Shown: positions 1 through 11,034 of the stretch, in pieces
Layout of the letters: each line of letters begins with the position of its first letter
Numbering within the stretch: the stretch's first letter is position 1
Assembly: GCA_022747635.1 (NCBI GenBank)
Contig: JAKTNV010000003.1
Coordinates: 94,667,454 to 94,731,453 of the forward strand
Length of the DNA stretch: 64,000 bases
Direction of reading: 5' to 3'
Source of the DNA: Hetaerina americana
Taxonomy: Eukaryota > Arthropoda > Insecta > Odonata > Calopterygidae
The notes under the pieces: generated by a model
The model's input: only the letters and a program-made list of their open reading frames with translations
Database searches by the model: none
Told to the model about the DNA's origin: nothing
Program-made: the position numbers and the translations under genes

Positions 1-1680
1 GTACTTTTGACAATATCACCAAAGAATATTGTCAGTAAAAGAAAACGTAACATTGAGCATTAAACAATTTGAAGTCACTAGAGCTATTGGATGCAAAGGT
101 TACCGTTGGGAGTGTGGCATTGCTTGACACATTAGGAAATTTTAAAAGGAAGACTAAGGTTGGCTCTTAAGTTTGAATTAAATTTGTACAATGTGGAGAG
201 GAAAATTTTGGAAATTTGGCTACTGGAATATGTAAAATAGCTATAGGCCGTCGAATCGTTTGCGTGCGAAGGTGCATAAGCGACCACGTGAAGAATCAAA
301 TACACAGATACAGAATAAAAAAACTCACCAAACACTTGCGGGCGGAGAAATTTGGCAAACACTAGTTAGCAAGGGCTATTTGGGAGCCATATTATTTAAA
401 ATAAATTTGTATCACGAGTGTTAAAAGCGACGTCGTTGAACCATTGGCGGAATATTTGTAAGCATTGATGAACGAATATGATTTACAGTAATCTCAGGCC
501 TTTAATACAGATGACATGGGCGTGTGCTCAAGTGCTCTGGCAGACAATATGCAAGCTTAACGAAATGAATCCAAGATTCCAGAACAAAAAATCGGTAGAG
601 AAAGAATATCTGAACTTCCGTGCACTAATGCTGATAGTAGCCACAAGTATAAGAGTGCTGCCATGGGATAATATCGTTAACCTCGAACTCTGAGGAAGAT
701 TTTGGACCCACTCCCTCCGCCTTAAAAAATTTCGATAAATGCATAGTTTATCGGGTTATCTCAACGTACTGGCTCCATGATCATTCCGTTTCCTAAATTA
801 TGAAATTAAAAATTGATCTTCTGGGAATTTCCAACAAAATAAAAGTGCTTTTTCGTAATTACCAGCGACAAGTGAAAATCCAAAATCATTCATTTCTATC
901 GAAATAATGCACTATGAAAAACACAAACACCCTCGCGATAATAATCAGTCGCAAGCTGATTAACACCGTTAACAACATTTATCAGTAGAAGCTTCATTAA
1001 AATCTAATAGAATTTAAGTGCCACCAAAAAAACTGTTTTACGACATTAGCTGTTATATTCTAAAACTTTCTTATCCACTAAAACCAATTTACAATAGGAT
1101 ATATTTCTACGGGGGACGGTAAAATTGAAGTATACCAGAGAACAAGGGCGACAATATGTTGCGTCATTGCGACTGAAAATAACAAAAAAAACTAGTACTA
1201 TTTGTCCTTATTGAAGCTCTTATTTATTGAAACAAAAACTTCATCAATTACATATCTTTATGATAGAAATACGATAGTTTCGATAGATAAGTTAATTCAA
1301 TTAAGCATGCATTAATTACTTTTTTTCGGAAAATACTTATGAAATACTCCGGAATTAATTTCTATTTGAAAGTTGGCAACTATTTTATTTAAATAGGTTT
1401 GTTTCATATTTAAATGCGGCCTTATATTCTGGGGCTCAAATATGTCCCCTGGAGGCAGTAGAAGTCGTCGGCGATCAACGGTGCACAAAATGTTTCATGA
1501 GGTTACGGGTATCAAAACCCATAATAATCCGGATTTCGCCATATCCGAACCTTTGGTCGAACATAATCCCGATTAGTGAGGGCTTTTCTCTGTATTTAGA
1601 TATTAAATTTATAGAGATATTCTACAATGGACACACGATGGCCATCGATGAGCATGTTGTGGGATTCAAAGGTAAGGTGT
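1..1680. other. Unassigned AT-rich sequence with normal CpG frequency
   Basis: No gene or element is recognised. Short open frames at 132-362 and 478-693 have no recognisable domain and no splice context that I could support. CG dinucleotides are frequent (for example around 240-300 and 1460-1560), unlike the following 24 kb, so this stretch belongs compositionally with the right half of the window. Confidence 0.5.
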
Positions 1681-4364
1681 AAAGTGTGCAATAAAACCTA
1701 AGTTTGAATGCATAATAAACATTCATATATTTCAAAAGGGAGTAATTCGCAGAACTTGTAGGGAACTTGAAAATGAGAGGTATCACTCCCAGGGGCATAC
1801 CAAAATCTTCTTACCCAATACAGCATATTTGAATAGAAAACTACATATTGCTACACCTCTCCCTGAAAAAAAGGATGAGGTTTGAGTGGTTTTTTTTTCA
1901 AATATAAAAGTAAATGCATCGTAGTAAAGAGTGCTCCAGTGTTATTTTCAACATGCATAATAAATTTACAAATGATGATATTCATATATGGTATACCTTT
2001 ATGGGTTTACTGATGCACAAATATAATGTTTCTGCTGTTTGCTGTTGCATATGCTGATTATCAGTAATATTTTTTGGCCCACAGAGTTCAAAGTAAACAT
2101 GTTTTTATTCAGTTTTTTTTCAAATATGTGATTATATCTACACACTTCCCAGTGATCCATGAGTGCATAACTTAACAAAACATGGCTGAGCAAGAGAACA
2201 TTGTTCATCATAGTCCTCATGTAAGCATGCAAAGGCTAACCATGTACCTAGATGTTTCATACTCAAAAGTGAATAGTCAAATATGGATTTTATATAAAAT
2301 TTATGCTTCATAAAGATTTGCCTGCATAATCATACAGTTATACAATAGCATGAAAAAAGCTCTAGAATATTCAAAGCTATGTAACAAAGAATCATGGTAA
2401 AATGAAATTAAAAAATCATTTGAGTATTGACCCCATTAGTTTTAATGTTAATTTGGCAACTCTCACAGATCTTAACCACTCAAAGTTCATTGTGGTGAAT
2501 TTCAAGGGATCTTGCTACAGCATGCTACCCATTACAATTAATCTCCAGAGCCAAATGACCTTTTTGGCTCAAATTCTGCCATTAAACCTATACTACGAGT
2601 ACATACAACATATACTATACTCGTATATGCTGCTGATACCTCATATCAACGTAAATTAGAGAATCTGGTTAGATTAGAAAACTTTGGAATGTAATAATTC
2701 CACTGAAGTAAGTTCCATTAATGTACCTACATAATTTTACTCTCCCTCAATAAATATGGGATGAATTTTAAATTAATTTCTACCAGAAAATCGCTTATTT
2801 TCTCCATTGATAAAATAAAATGATAGTGCTATAAAGTGTTTCTCCCAGATTAAATCCTAGGCTCAAGCTTACATGGCTATCTTTCCTAGTTTACTCAAAT
2901 TGACTCCACCATAGAGAAAACAGCTAAAGATATTATCATTCGACATTAATAAGTTTTGTTTTCATTGAGCCTCTGAAATTAATTTGTAACACCAAAAGAA
3001 ACAAACTTGTCATATACTATTATGATCTGGGGAATAACATGTCTGTCACAGAATAATTCTTTCTTTAAAAAATTTTTTTGAAATAATACAAAGTTTGCCT
3101 ACTAACACGTCATTCCTCAGCAATATTCTCCCTATCTTGTTCATTTATGTTTACCCCATTATTCACAATTCATGATAACATATCCCTGCCTATTCCTCCA
3201 CTGTGTGGGTGCAAAAGGAGACATCCAGGAGAATCCACTTTAATGTTTCAACTCAATTTAAGACTTATGCAAATGCAATGCACCACCCAAAATCCTGATC
3301 AAAGGGTTTTAGATAATGTTCTAAACCCTAGAAGTGAGCCTCACATCTGTTGACAGTGAAGTTTTGGTTCCAATTATTGTTACAATTGGTGATATACAGG
3401 TATTAAGGGGAGGGGCTTAATCCCAATTAAAAACTAAAAAATCAAAGAAAATTGATATAGGTGGTAACTGAAATTCATTAAACTCAGCTGCTTTTTTCTT
3501 GCAATTTTGCACCACATTTATATATAGACTTGATGATCCAAAGTATTTAGTGTCACAAATTCCAAGAACAGCGGGAGATGCCCTGACAGTAACTTTTGTA
3601 TGATTCAGAACGTTGATCTCCTCAACAGATTTTTGGGCACTATATCTTTATAAACAGATATTGTCATTGCAACTCAAACTGTTATAAAGAGATGAGCATA
3701 AATTTCTTATAAATCATTCATGAAACACTATGAAAGAGGGGATGAAAGCATAGATATTACACATAAATGTAGCTGCATTTTTCCATCAGTGCTGCTTGTT
3801 GATATCAATTTGATATAATCAATTAATGAGTAACACCTTGGATCTAGTCCAGATAAGTTGGCCCATGTTTCTGTTTTACTTAAAAGTAACACCTACCAGG
3901 TGAGCAGGTTCAACATTAATGGTCACTTGATATGCACCTCAGGAGAGAGTACTAAGATATGTAATTTTTCTACTGTGAACAACCCGATGAAACCAAAATC
4001 TTCTATTTTGGTAGTATTGTCAAGTCAACAAAAAATTTCAAGCAGCAAAATGTCCATGATATGCTGATGCTTATCTACATAATTAATGTATCTGGTATAT
4101 TTCATTGCACACCTTGAAAAATATGAACAAATGCAAAAATAAATTAAGGTAGCTATTCAAAAAAGGCTTATTATGCAGGTTAATGTAATAACATAGTACT
4201 AGCAAGTATTGATTGATTTATTCTTATTTGTGCATGGAGAATGTAAAATGCATGAGGCTAAGTAATCTTTTCCATCTATTGCTAAATTTGATGCTGAAGA
4301 AAAATGCAGTGACTGAAAGTTTACTATGAAAAATATCTTAAACATAAAGAGTTATGATGCTTGA
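1681..4364. other. CpG-depleted, AT-rich unassigned sequence
   Basis: No coding region is recognised. CG is almost absent: I counted 9 in 1861-3660. The only structured item seen is the short hairpin-tail motif at 3562-3597, listed separately. The stretch lies downstream of a GC-normal edge near 1.65 kb and upstream of a LINE relic that starts near 4365. Confidence 0.5.
3562..3597 (-). repeat. Dispersed hairpin-tail motif, copy 1 (Penelope-type 3' tail candidate)
   Basis: The plus strand reads AGCGGGAGATGCCCTGACAG followed by TAACTTTT. Two other places in the window carry the same core (24547-24585 and 52141-52175). On the minus strand it reads AAGTTACTGT followed by a small stem-loop with loop CATCTC. 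In this copy the stem bases differ from the other two, but GG/CC plus CAG/CTG can still pair around a GAGATG loop. The copy at 52141 sits in the tail of an insertion with a 14-bp target duplication. This copy is therefore read as a truncated 3' end of the same element type. No target duplication was found here. Confidence 0.45.
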
Positions 4365-4775
4365 TTTAGGGGTGCAAAGGAAGAGATGGTTATGAGGTGG
4401 GGGACTACTGATTGGTTTAGATGCCACAAAAAACGAAGGTATACATGGAAAATGCCAGGTGACTGAGTAAGGAATCAGTTAGATTATATTGTGGTTAGGC
4501 ACAGATTTAGGAACAGTGTGATCAATTCGCACAGCTTCTCGGGAGTGGATGCTGACTTTGCCCAAAATTTAGTTGTTATGTAGAGAAGCGTTCACTTCAA
4601 AAGGATAAGTTAGGGGTGGCAGGCTAAGAAATGGAATGCAAAAGCATTAACTGGATTGACAAGGAAGGTATATCGGCAGGCTGAGGAGAAAATCATGGAT
4701 GAGAGCAAAGAGCTGAGTACTACCGAGAAAAAATGGGAAAATATTAATCCAGGCAAAATAAGAGAAAATTTTCTT
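4365..4775 (+). mobile_element. LINE copy 1, endonuclease-domain end (degraded)
   Basis: Conceptual translation around 4410-4570 gives an apurinic-type LINE endonuclease C-terminus. It includes KRRRYTWKMPGD, then a RNQ/RNSxxxLDYIVV-like stretch, HRFRNSV, and SGVDADFAQNLVVM, the last corresponding to the SDH-type end of the fold with the catalytic His replaced. A lysine-rich linker follows (AKKWNAKAL, up to about 4775). Frames are broken by stops, so it is a relic. It is continued after about 500 bp of foreign sequence by the RT part at 5286-6848. Confidence 0.65.
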
Positions 4776-5285
4776 GATATTTAGCAGTAAGTAGTTGTTA
4801 GGGACCATCCAAAATCTGCCTTTAAATCGGTAGAATACTGTGAATGAATAAATGGCAAAAATCATTGTTTTATGTTGTGCTACCCTTGTGGCTTGATGTG
4901 GTCAAGGGAGGCTGATGCTCCCCCTCTGACCATGTAGCATGCCCTTGTCCGAAGTTGTCTTCATTGGAGTCTCAATACTCTTCTTATACTCTTGACAGCA
5001 TTTGGAATTGATAGTAATCGGTGATTTCTTTCAGTGGCAGTAAATGATGATTATCATTGGCCTAATGAGCAAAACACTCATTTCAAACAAGTTCAAAGAC
5101 ATGCTCGTTTCCGCATCTAAAATCCAACCATGGTTTCAACTTTCAGATGAAAACATCAGATGGCGCCTAGAGCACTTATTGTTGTCAAGGATCAAAATAT
5201 AAATAGTAACCCTCGTACATCAAAAAAGGGATATCAAAACCCGCAGGATAATACTATAGGCGCAGGGAACTATTGCAATCGTTAG
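4776..5285. other. About 500 bp of unidentified sequence interrupting LINE copy 1
   Basis: The LINE linker is recognisable up to about 4775 and resumes near 5286 with a KPWITDEMI-like segment. The sequence between does not translate into anything LINE-like in any frame I read. It is probably a later insertion, but I could not define terminal repeats or target duplications. The edges are approximate. Confidence 0.4.
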
Positions 5286-6848
5286 TGGGAAAAGGACAAG
5301 GAAACCATAGATCACCGATGAAATGATTAGAAAGAGAGATGAGAGAAGAAAACGGAAGAATTTAAATACAGAGTTAGGAAAAAGGACACTTAAAGATTTA
5401 AATGTTAATTTGAGATGAGTAATGAATAAAGCAAAAGTAGTATGGCAGAAGACAGTGCAAGGATATGGAAAGTTTGCAGAGGAAGGGTGAAATTGGTGTG
5501 CTATAGAGCAAAGTTAAATCACTATGGGGAAGTAAGATGGGAAGATCTGTGCTAACAGTTAGAGATGAGTTGGATAAGATAATAGTTGAAATAGAGAAGA
5601 TTCAAGAAAGATGGAGGGAATACATACAGGAACTGTATGGTAAAGAACTCAGGCCAACGAGCTTAGACATAGAAAGTAAATATGATGTAGATGAAGATAG
5701 CTTAGGTCCACGCATACTCAACAGTGATATAGAAATGGCATTAAGAAAATGAAATAAAATGAGGTCAATGGGTTGGAGAACATTCCTGTAGAACTACTAA
5801 AAGGTTTAGGAAAATGTAGTAGTAAGAGACTATATGGACTGATTTGTAGTATCTATGAGGAAGGAATCTTGGCTGAAAGACTGCGTGAGATCAGTGTTAG
5901 TCCCTATTCCAAAAAAGGTAAAGGCTGCATCATGTGAGGACTACAGAACAATAAGTTTGATTTCCCACACAGCTTAAGTTGTTCTCAGGATCATCAACAA
6001 AATGATAGAGAGTAGGGCAAATGATTACTTAGGGGACGATCAGTTTAGGTTTATGAAGGGGAGAGACACACGTGATGCCATTGCAGTAATGAGATCACTA
6101 ACCAAGAAGAATATAGAATACAATGAGGACATATTTGCCTGCTTCATAGATTTTGAAAAGGTTTTTGATAGAGTGAATTGGGAAAAACTAATGAATATAT
6201 TGCAGAAAATAGGAATACATTGGAGGGAAAGGAGACTAATCCGCAACCTGTACATGTCTCAGACTGCTCAGGTGTGAGTGGGGAACGGGAAGTCTGGATG
6301 GGCAGTGTTAGGAAGAGGTGTAAGGCAGGGTTGTCCATTATCACTGGTGCTGTTCAACGTTTATGCGGAGGAAATAATTAAAAAGGCTTGGGAAGAACTG
6401 GAAGTAGGAATGAAAGTGGGCAGGGAATTCGTAAAATCAGTTAGGTTTACCGATGACCAAGCTTTAGTTTGTCAGTCAGCAAGGGGCTGCAAGCATTGCT
6501 TAGTAAATTGGAAATTCAGTGCGACAGGTATGGGATGGGAATCAATATAAATAAAACAAAGTTTATGCGATTTGCCAGGAAGACAAAGGCTAAGCTAAAC
6601 AGTTAAATAGGAGGGCAAAAACTAGAGCAGGTGGAACAATTAACATATTTTGGAAATATTTTGGACTAAAATGGTCAAAGTAGTGGAGATGTAAGGAGAA
6701 GAATTGCACAAGGCAAAGAGACTTTCAAAAGGATGAGGGAGTTGATTACAGGGGCATTGAGTAAGGATGTTAAGAAAAGGCTCAAGAAAACTTTGATATG
6801 GAGCATACTTGTGTACGGCACAGAAGTGTGGCCATTGAAGCAGGATGA
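5286..6848 (+). mobile_element. LINE copy 1, reverse transcriptase region (degraded)
   Basis: A non-LTR retrotransposon RT is spread over several frames. The linker runs from about 5300 to 5750. RT motif 3 is FIDFEKVFDRVNWEKL at about 6143-6190, and motif 4 is RGVRQGCPLSLVLF at about 6314-6355. The catalytic box is FTDDQ near 6446, with Thr where FADD/YADD is usual. The thumb runs to about 6848. Frameshifts (for example at 6277/6278) and stops make it inactive. It is the same family as copy 2 at 13370-14693: 20 identical bases surround the catalytic box in both. The family is an APE-type LINE; I do not assign the clade. Confidence 0.8.
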
Positions 6849-6995
6849 TGGGTAGTATGTATATCAGTTACGGTTGCAGCTGATCAAGCATTAGTTAACC
6901 AGACATCTAATGAGTTACAATCCTAGCATAGTATAATCGATCTGATGAGTATAGGATTGTGGAATTAGAATTAATCATAAGAAGTCGAACACACA

Positions 6996-7440
6996 CCAAG
7001 TGATTGCATGACTGAGCATGAATGTGTGATCATTTTTTCATATAATTGTATTTCTCTGTAAGATTGATGAGTCACTGACATAGTTCTAAAACCAAGGACA
7101 TAATCCTTGTAAACTCTGAACATGTGATTAAGTTCAATTCACAAAGGTCACTGTTTCTCAACATACCCAAGTGATTGAGTGAATGTGAGTGTGATCTTTT
7201 TCCCTTCCTTTTTTTATTTTTTCAGTCCTGTGTGAGATTAATGGGTCCCCAGCAATGGAGAAATCCTTGCAAATTGAGTGTATGTGTGAATCCACTTCAC
7301 GAGAGACACTGTTATTTCTTAACTCACCTGAATGATCGAATGGTTGTGAGTCTGTTTTATTTATTTTTCAATTGTTGGTGCATGGTTGAGGTTCAGGAGG
7401 GTCACTGTTTCCGAAACACACCCAAGTGATCAAGTGTGTG
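6996..7440. repeat. Degenerate tandem repeats, period roughly 165 bp
   Basis: A block beginning with an ACCAAGTGATTG-like segment and followed by GTGAGTGTGATC, a T-rich run, and an AATCCTTGTAAA/TTGAG segment with GGTCACTGTTTCTCAAC recurs. The starts are near 6996, 7167, 7323 and 7418. Units are diverged and carry small indels, so this is an old minisatellite or locally duplicated remnant rather than an active array. No coding potential was seen. Confidence 0.5.
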
Positions 7441-8289
7441 ATATTCAATACTCCTCTAACTTGTAACCTTAATCTTATATCCTATATTTACACCCTTGCT
7501 CTGTGTGCAGGAAGTATTGATGGCAAATGTATTTCACCATGCAAGTGCTGATCATCAATGGTGGACATATTTTTACTCATTCAAAATATGCTGTGGCTTG
7601 ATGAACATCCATTTGGATCAGTAATTAAAACTGGAGCTGGCCACATTTTAAGGCACCTTGTTCAAAGCAATTACTCTCGAAGCATTTAAAATTGGATAGC
7701 TTGCATCATTTCAGGTGTTCTTTGGTGGAATATTTTCCGTTGCAAATGTTTTAAAGAGGATTTAAATATAATAATTTGATAACTAGTTGAAAAGTGCTGT
7801 TATTTGGCCATTGATCATAAATAAATGCCTAAAAGTGAAGCAAGAATACAGTTATGCTTACTCCAACCCTGGACATCAACAGTGTAACTCATTAATTATT
7901 AAAAAAACATAAGTTCAGGCATAAAAAGCACAGAACGGTAACAGACCATCATCAGCATTAAAGGGTTTCCCGTAAAATTTGAAATTAAATAATGTTCCAA
8001 CCACACATTCCTGCCATGGCATCAATGCCAAGTTGAAGTTGAATCTACCACTACCACCTTGAATTGATTTCCAGTCATATACCTAAATGTTGTCACTCCT
8101 GACAAAAAAATTCAAATTACCAACAATAACATATTAATGCAAGACAACACCTACATCATCCATGAAGATCATACAGCATCACTAGGGAGAACATGATTTA
8201 GACAAGTAGTCATCAACTTACAAGAAGAGTAGGTTAAACTGACCGGTAAAATTCATCTGCCTCACATATGTATATGATCAAAAATATCA
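7441..8289. other. Unassigned AT-rich sequence
   Basis: No element is recognised with confidence. The right part (from about 8150) may be upstream pol sequence of the Gypsy relic, because it leads without a visible break into that element's RT. I could not identify a protease or gag motif. There are no long open frames and very little CpG. Confidence 0.35.
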
Positions 8290-8596
8290 CTGAAATCAAC
8301 GTGAACATCTCTAGATATGAGGATATTTTTGAGAAAAAATTGGCTGTTTCTCCAACTTCAAAGTACCATTAAAACGGATAGAAAACTCAACTCCAATTTA
8401 CCACTAAGAAGAGGAAGTTCCATACACACTTGCCAAATTTGTAAAAGAACTTGACTCACAGGGAGAAACCAGAGTAACATGTAAACATAAATCATTATGA
8501 AAAACAATGGAGGAATACATTAATCCATAGACTACTAGGTGGAAGTCAAAAAATGTTTGATAAGCTATCACAACCCAAAAAGGAAGTTCAAAGACC
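8290..8596 (+). mobile_element. Gypsy-type LTR retrotransposon pol relic, left part
   Basis: Broken frames around 8320-8460 resemble the approach to a Gypsy (Metaviridae) reverse transcriptase: a YEDIF segment, then VPYTLAKFVKELDSQGE. The latter matches the proline-rich arm and the start of RT motif 1 in such elements. Stops and frame changes are present. The element is interrupted at 8597 by a Penelope-like foldback and the NUMT, and it resumes at about 9345 in the same orientation. No LTRs were identified. Weaker than the right part on its own. Confidence 0.45.
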
Positions 8597-8811
8597 AACA
8601 TTAGAGAAAATTGATTTCCACATTTTTCGGGCTGCGTCCGCGTATGTCGTTTAAAAGTACAACAGTTTCGCCAGCTATCCTGCTGGCGTCCTCAGGTCAA
8701 GGATCAAGAAACTGTTGTACTTTTAAACGACATACGCGGACGCAGCCCGAAAAATGTGGAAATCACCTACTCATCGCCGCGGAAACCTTCGAACGAACAT
8801 TAGAGAAAATT
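8597..8811 (-). mobile_element. Penelope-like foldback insertion with 16-bp target duplication
   Basis: The inserted body is 8613-8795. Arms at 8613-8669 and 8708-8764 are 57 bp, fully complementary as read, with a 38-nt spacer. A 31-nt tail (8765-8795) follows. The 16-bp direct repeat AACATTAGAGAAAATT flanks it (8597-8612 and 8796-8811). The minus strand of the spacer plus left arm carries a hammerhead-like core. Long variable target duplications, an inverted terminal repeat and a short extension are features described for Penelope-like elements, so this is read as a minimal ORF-less insertion. It keeps many CG in a CpG-poor region, so it is younger than its surroundings. Confidence 0.65.
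8657..8695 (-). ncRNA. Hammerhead-ribozyme-like core in foldback
   Basis: On the minus strand CTGAGGA (8695-8689) fits the CUGANGA box. One extra base follows, then stem II GCCAGC/GCUGGC with an AGGAUA loop, then GAAAC (8669-8665). Next comes a two-base stem III (AC/GU around UGUU) and A at 8658 as the predicted cleavage base. Stem I would be formed by the long palindrome arms. The extra nucleotide between CUGAGGA and stem II departs from the textbook consensus, so activity is unproven. Confidence 0.5.
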
Positions 8812-8814
8812 ACT

Positions 8815-8978
8815 TCAACTTCAACGCTGACAATTTTGGAAAATATGCAGTTAGTAGAATATTTAGCCCCCCTTATAATTTCATTATCATGGCCGCAGTA
8901 TTACATCTATTCCTAACCTTAGTGGTAGTAGTAAAAATTACTGAACACTTACAAGGGCCATTGCATAGTAAAAACTAA
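8815..8978 (+). pseudogene. nd6: NUMT part 1: 3' end of mitochondrial nd6
   Basis: From about 8850 the frame reads FSPPYNFIIMAAVLHLF followed by LTLVVVVKITEHLQGPLH and a stop at 8976-8978. This is the hydrophobic C-terminus of insect ND6, including the conserved VVVKIT and GPL end. The stop overlaps the first base of the cytb ATG by one nucleotide, as in insect mitochondrial genomes. The left edge is uncertain (about 8815-8850). It lies in nuclear sequence between Penelope and Gypsy remnants, so it is a nuclear copy and not a functional gene. Confidence 0.8.
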
Positions 8979-9324
8979 TGAATAAACCAATACGATTAAG
9001 TCACCCTTTATTTAAAATTGGAAATAGTGCTTTGGTTGACCTATCAACTCCCTCAAATATCTCGATTTGATGAAACTTAGGCTCTTTGCTTGGCCTATGT
9101 TTAATTATGCAGGTTGCCACAGGGTTATTCTTAGCCATACACTATACAGCTTATATTGAATTAGCTTTTTATAGCATAAATCACATTTGTTGTAACATAA
9201 ATTATGGATGAATCCTGCAAGTATTACATGATATTGGAGCCTCATTATTTTTTATCTGTATCTATTTACATATTGGCCGGAATATATACTATGGGTCTTA
9301 TAAATTTATTCACACATGAATAGT
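8978..9324 (+). pseudogene. cytb: NUMT part 2: 5' third of mitochondrial cytochrome b
   Basis: Starting at ATG 8978 and read with the invertebrate mitochondrial code (TGA as Trp, ATA as Met), the frame stays open for about 115 codons. It shows [37 protein letters not shown], and HIGR followed by [11 protein letters not shown]. These are hallmark CYTB segments, including the first haem-ligand region. Several conserved residues are changed (for example HDIGAS where the family has HANGAS, and Gln for Arg after WIL), consistent with decay after transfer. Similarity stops near 9324 and Gypsy sequence resumes near 9345. Confidence 0.9.
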
Positions 9325-9344
9325 CCAGTCTTCACAGTTCAAAA

Positions 9345-10345
9345 TTTTTCTCTTGACCGAATCTCTTTAAAACATGCCTACAAATACACTCTAATCAATG
9401 AGAAATTAATTCAATTTTGACTTTAAAAAAATACACAAAACAGAGCCTTATTGCACTTTTGACTATTGAATGTGTGGATGGTCTTTCAGTATCAAGTTGG
9501 AAATCAACAAATTCATCATATAATCAATCAAATCTTATAGAAAGTTCCAAAATCAGTGATATTTTTATGATATAGGTAATTATCATTCAGCAACAAAACA
9601 AAAATGCAAAATTAATCTTTTCAAGTGTCCAAATCAAATGCAAAAATATGATTCATGTCTCTAAATACAGTGGTATATGCTGTTTCGAGGATGCATAAAA
9701 TTACTAGGGTATTCCATAAAATTCAATGAAACGACAAAGTCGAAAGAGAAAACCATAGTTATCATTGACTTAAAAAATTTAAATCAATTGAAAACATAAG
9801 ACCTTTCCTGGGAATGGTCAGGTACTACATGGTTCATTTGGAATGTATCCATGTTATCCTCTATTCCAGCATTACTACTGCAGGTAACTTTGAGGGGGTC
9901 AGCTAGATGCAAAGCAGTGGCTCAAACAAGATTTTACAAGCATTAAAGTTTTGACTCCATTCAGTCCAAAAATACCAGTTCAACTAGCATATGCTTCAAG
10001 TCCAACAGGTACAGCAGGAGTTTTATCCCACATCATTAACAATTGAGAAAGATTGATTGCATTCACATCATGATAAAAAGAATATTTGCAACATGATGGA
10101 GAAGCTTTAGCCATCCCCTTTGCTGTTGACCATTTTTAGCAGTGTCTGTTCATATGCCCATTCAAACTTATCAATGATAATCAACTGTTGATTTAAATCT
10201 ACCATCAACACACAAAACTTCCTCAAATGATATCAGCACATCTACAGGGATATCCAGAATCCCCCTACAGATTCAATTACAAAGTCATATCTAAAAAGGG
10301 TTGCGACAATGCCAATTCAGACCAACTATCACATGCACTCATCAA
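9345..10345 (+). mobile_element. Gypsy-type LTR retrotransposon pol relic, RT to RNase H
   Basis: The first recognisable piece is FSLDRISLKHAYKYTL near 9350-9400 (RT motif 3 region). Next is a LLGYSI segment and then RPFLGMVRYY at about 9800, the conserved end of Gypsy RT. The RNase H part has PVQLAYASSPTGTAGVLSHI near 9970-10040 (the catalytic Asp-Ala-Ser has become Tyr-Ala-Ser), GEALAIPFAVDHF near 10100, and the NANSDQLSH-like end near 10310-10335. Frameshifts and stops are frequent. LTRs, integrase and gag were not seen. Confidence 0.7.
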
Positions 10346-11034
10346 GTCAGTGATGCATTAATTAATGAAGAAGTTCATCCCTCATATCAGGAAACTATCT
10401 TCAGAATTTCTTCTATAAGTTAAGGCTTTCAAATAATCCTTGACAAGATGATTAATGATCCATATTTATTTAATACTCTATAAGTATTACGTGGAAGCAA
10501 TGATCATTAGACAGATTTTAGTATTGGAAATAACACTTTATTCAACAATCAGCAAATCACCATTCCACAAGCCCTTCAAACCATAGTTTTGCAGTACATT
10601 CACCAAACACATCAGAATAATGAAGATAAAACAACTTCCTCCTTATAATCGCTATTTTAAATCAATGGAAAAAGACAATGACTCCATGGGTCATTTATCC
10701 ATGGCCTGTGCCAGCATCAGAAGTCCACCCAATGCATCTGGAAGAAACCAGACAAGAATTGACAGAGAACCCACATCAAATATGCAGCTCCTTTAGAGAA
10801 TATTTTCCTCCTTAATATCAATGTAACATCAAATAGGATGGGAATCGAGCCATGCTTGATCCCACTATTGTGAACATGAATAATGTATTGAAATACATCA
10901 AGATGTGTTCTTGCATTATGGTTTTCCAAATGTCATTGTATCAGACAAGGCAACACTTTTTACAAGAGAAGAATTTCAACAATTTTGCAAAGAAATTGGA
11001 ATTTATCATAATTTGTCAAAGTTTTCAAATTTTT
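10346..11034. other. Unassigned AT-rich sequence
   Basis: Nothing recognisable was found. It could hold further decayed Gypsy sequence downstream of RNase H, but I saw no integrase motif. There are overlapping short frames on both strands near 10717-11037 with no domain. Confidence 0.4.

Noticed and set aside
5105..5175. GAAAC/CATCTGATG words resembling a hammerhead on the minus strand
   Set aside because: The CUGANGA box and stem II cannot be placed in the right order.
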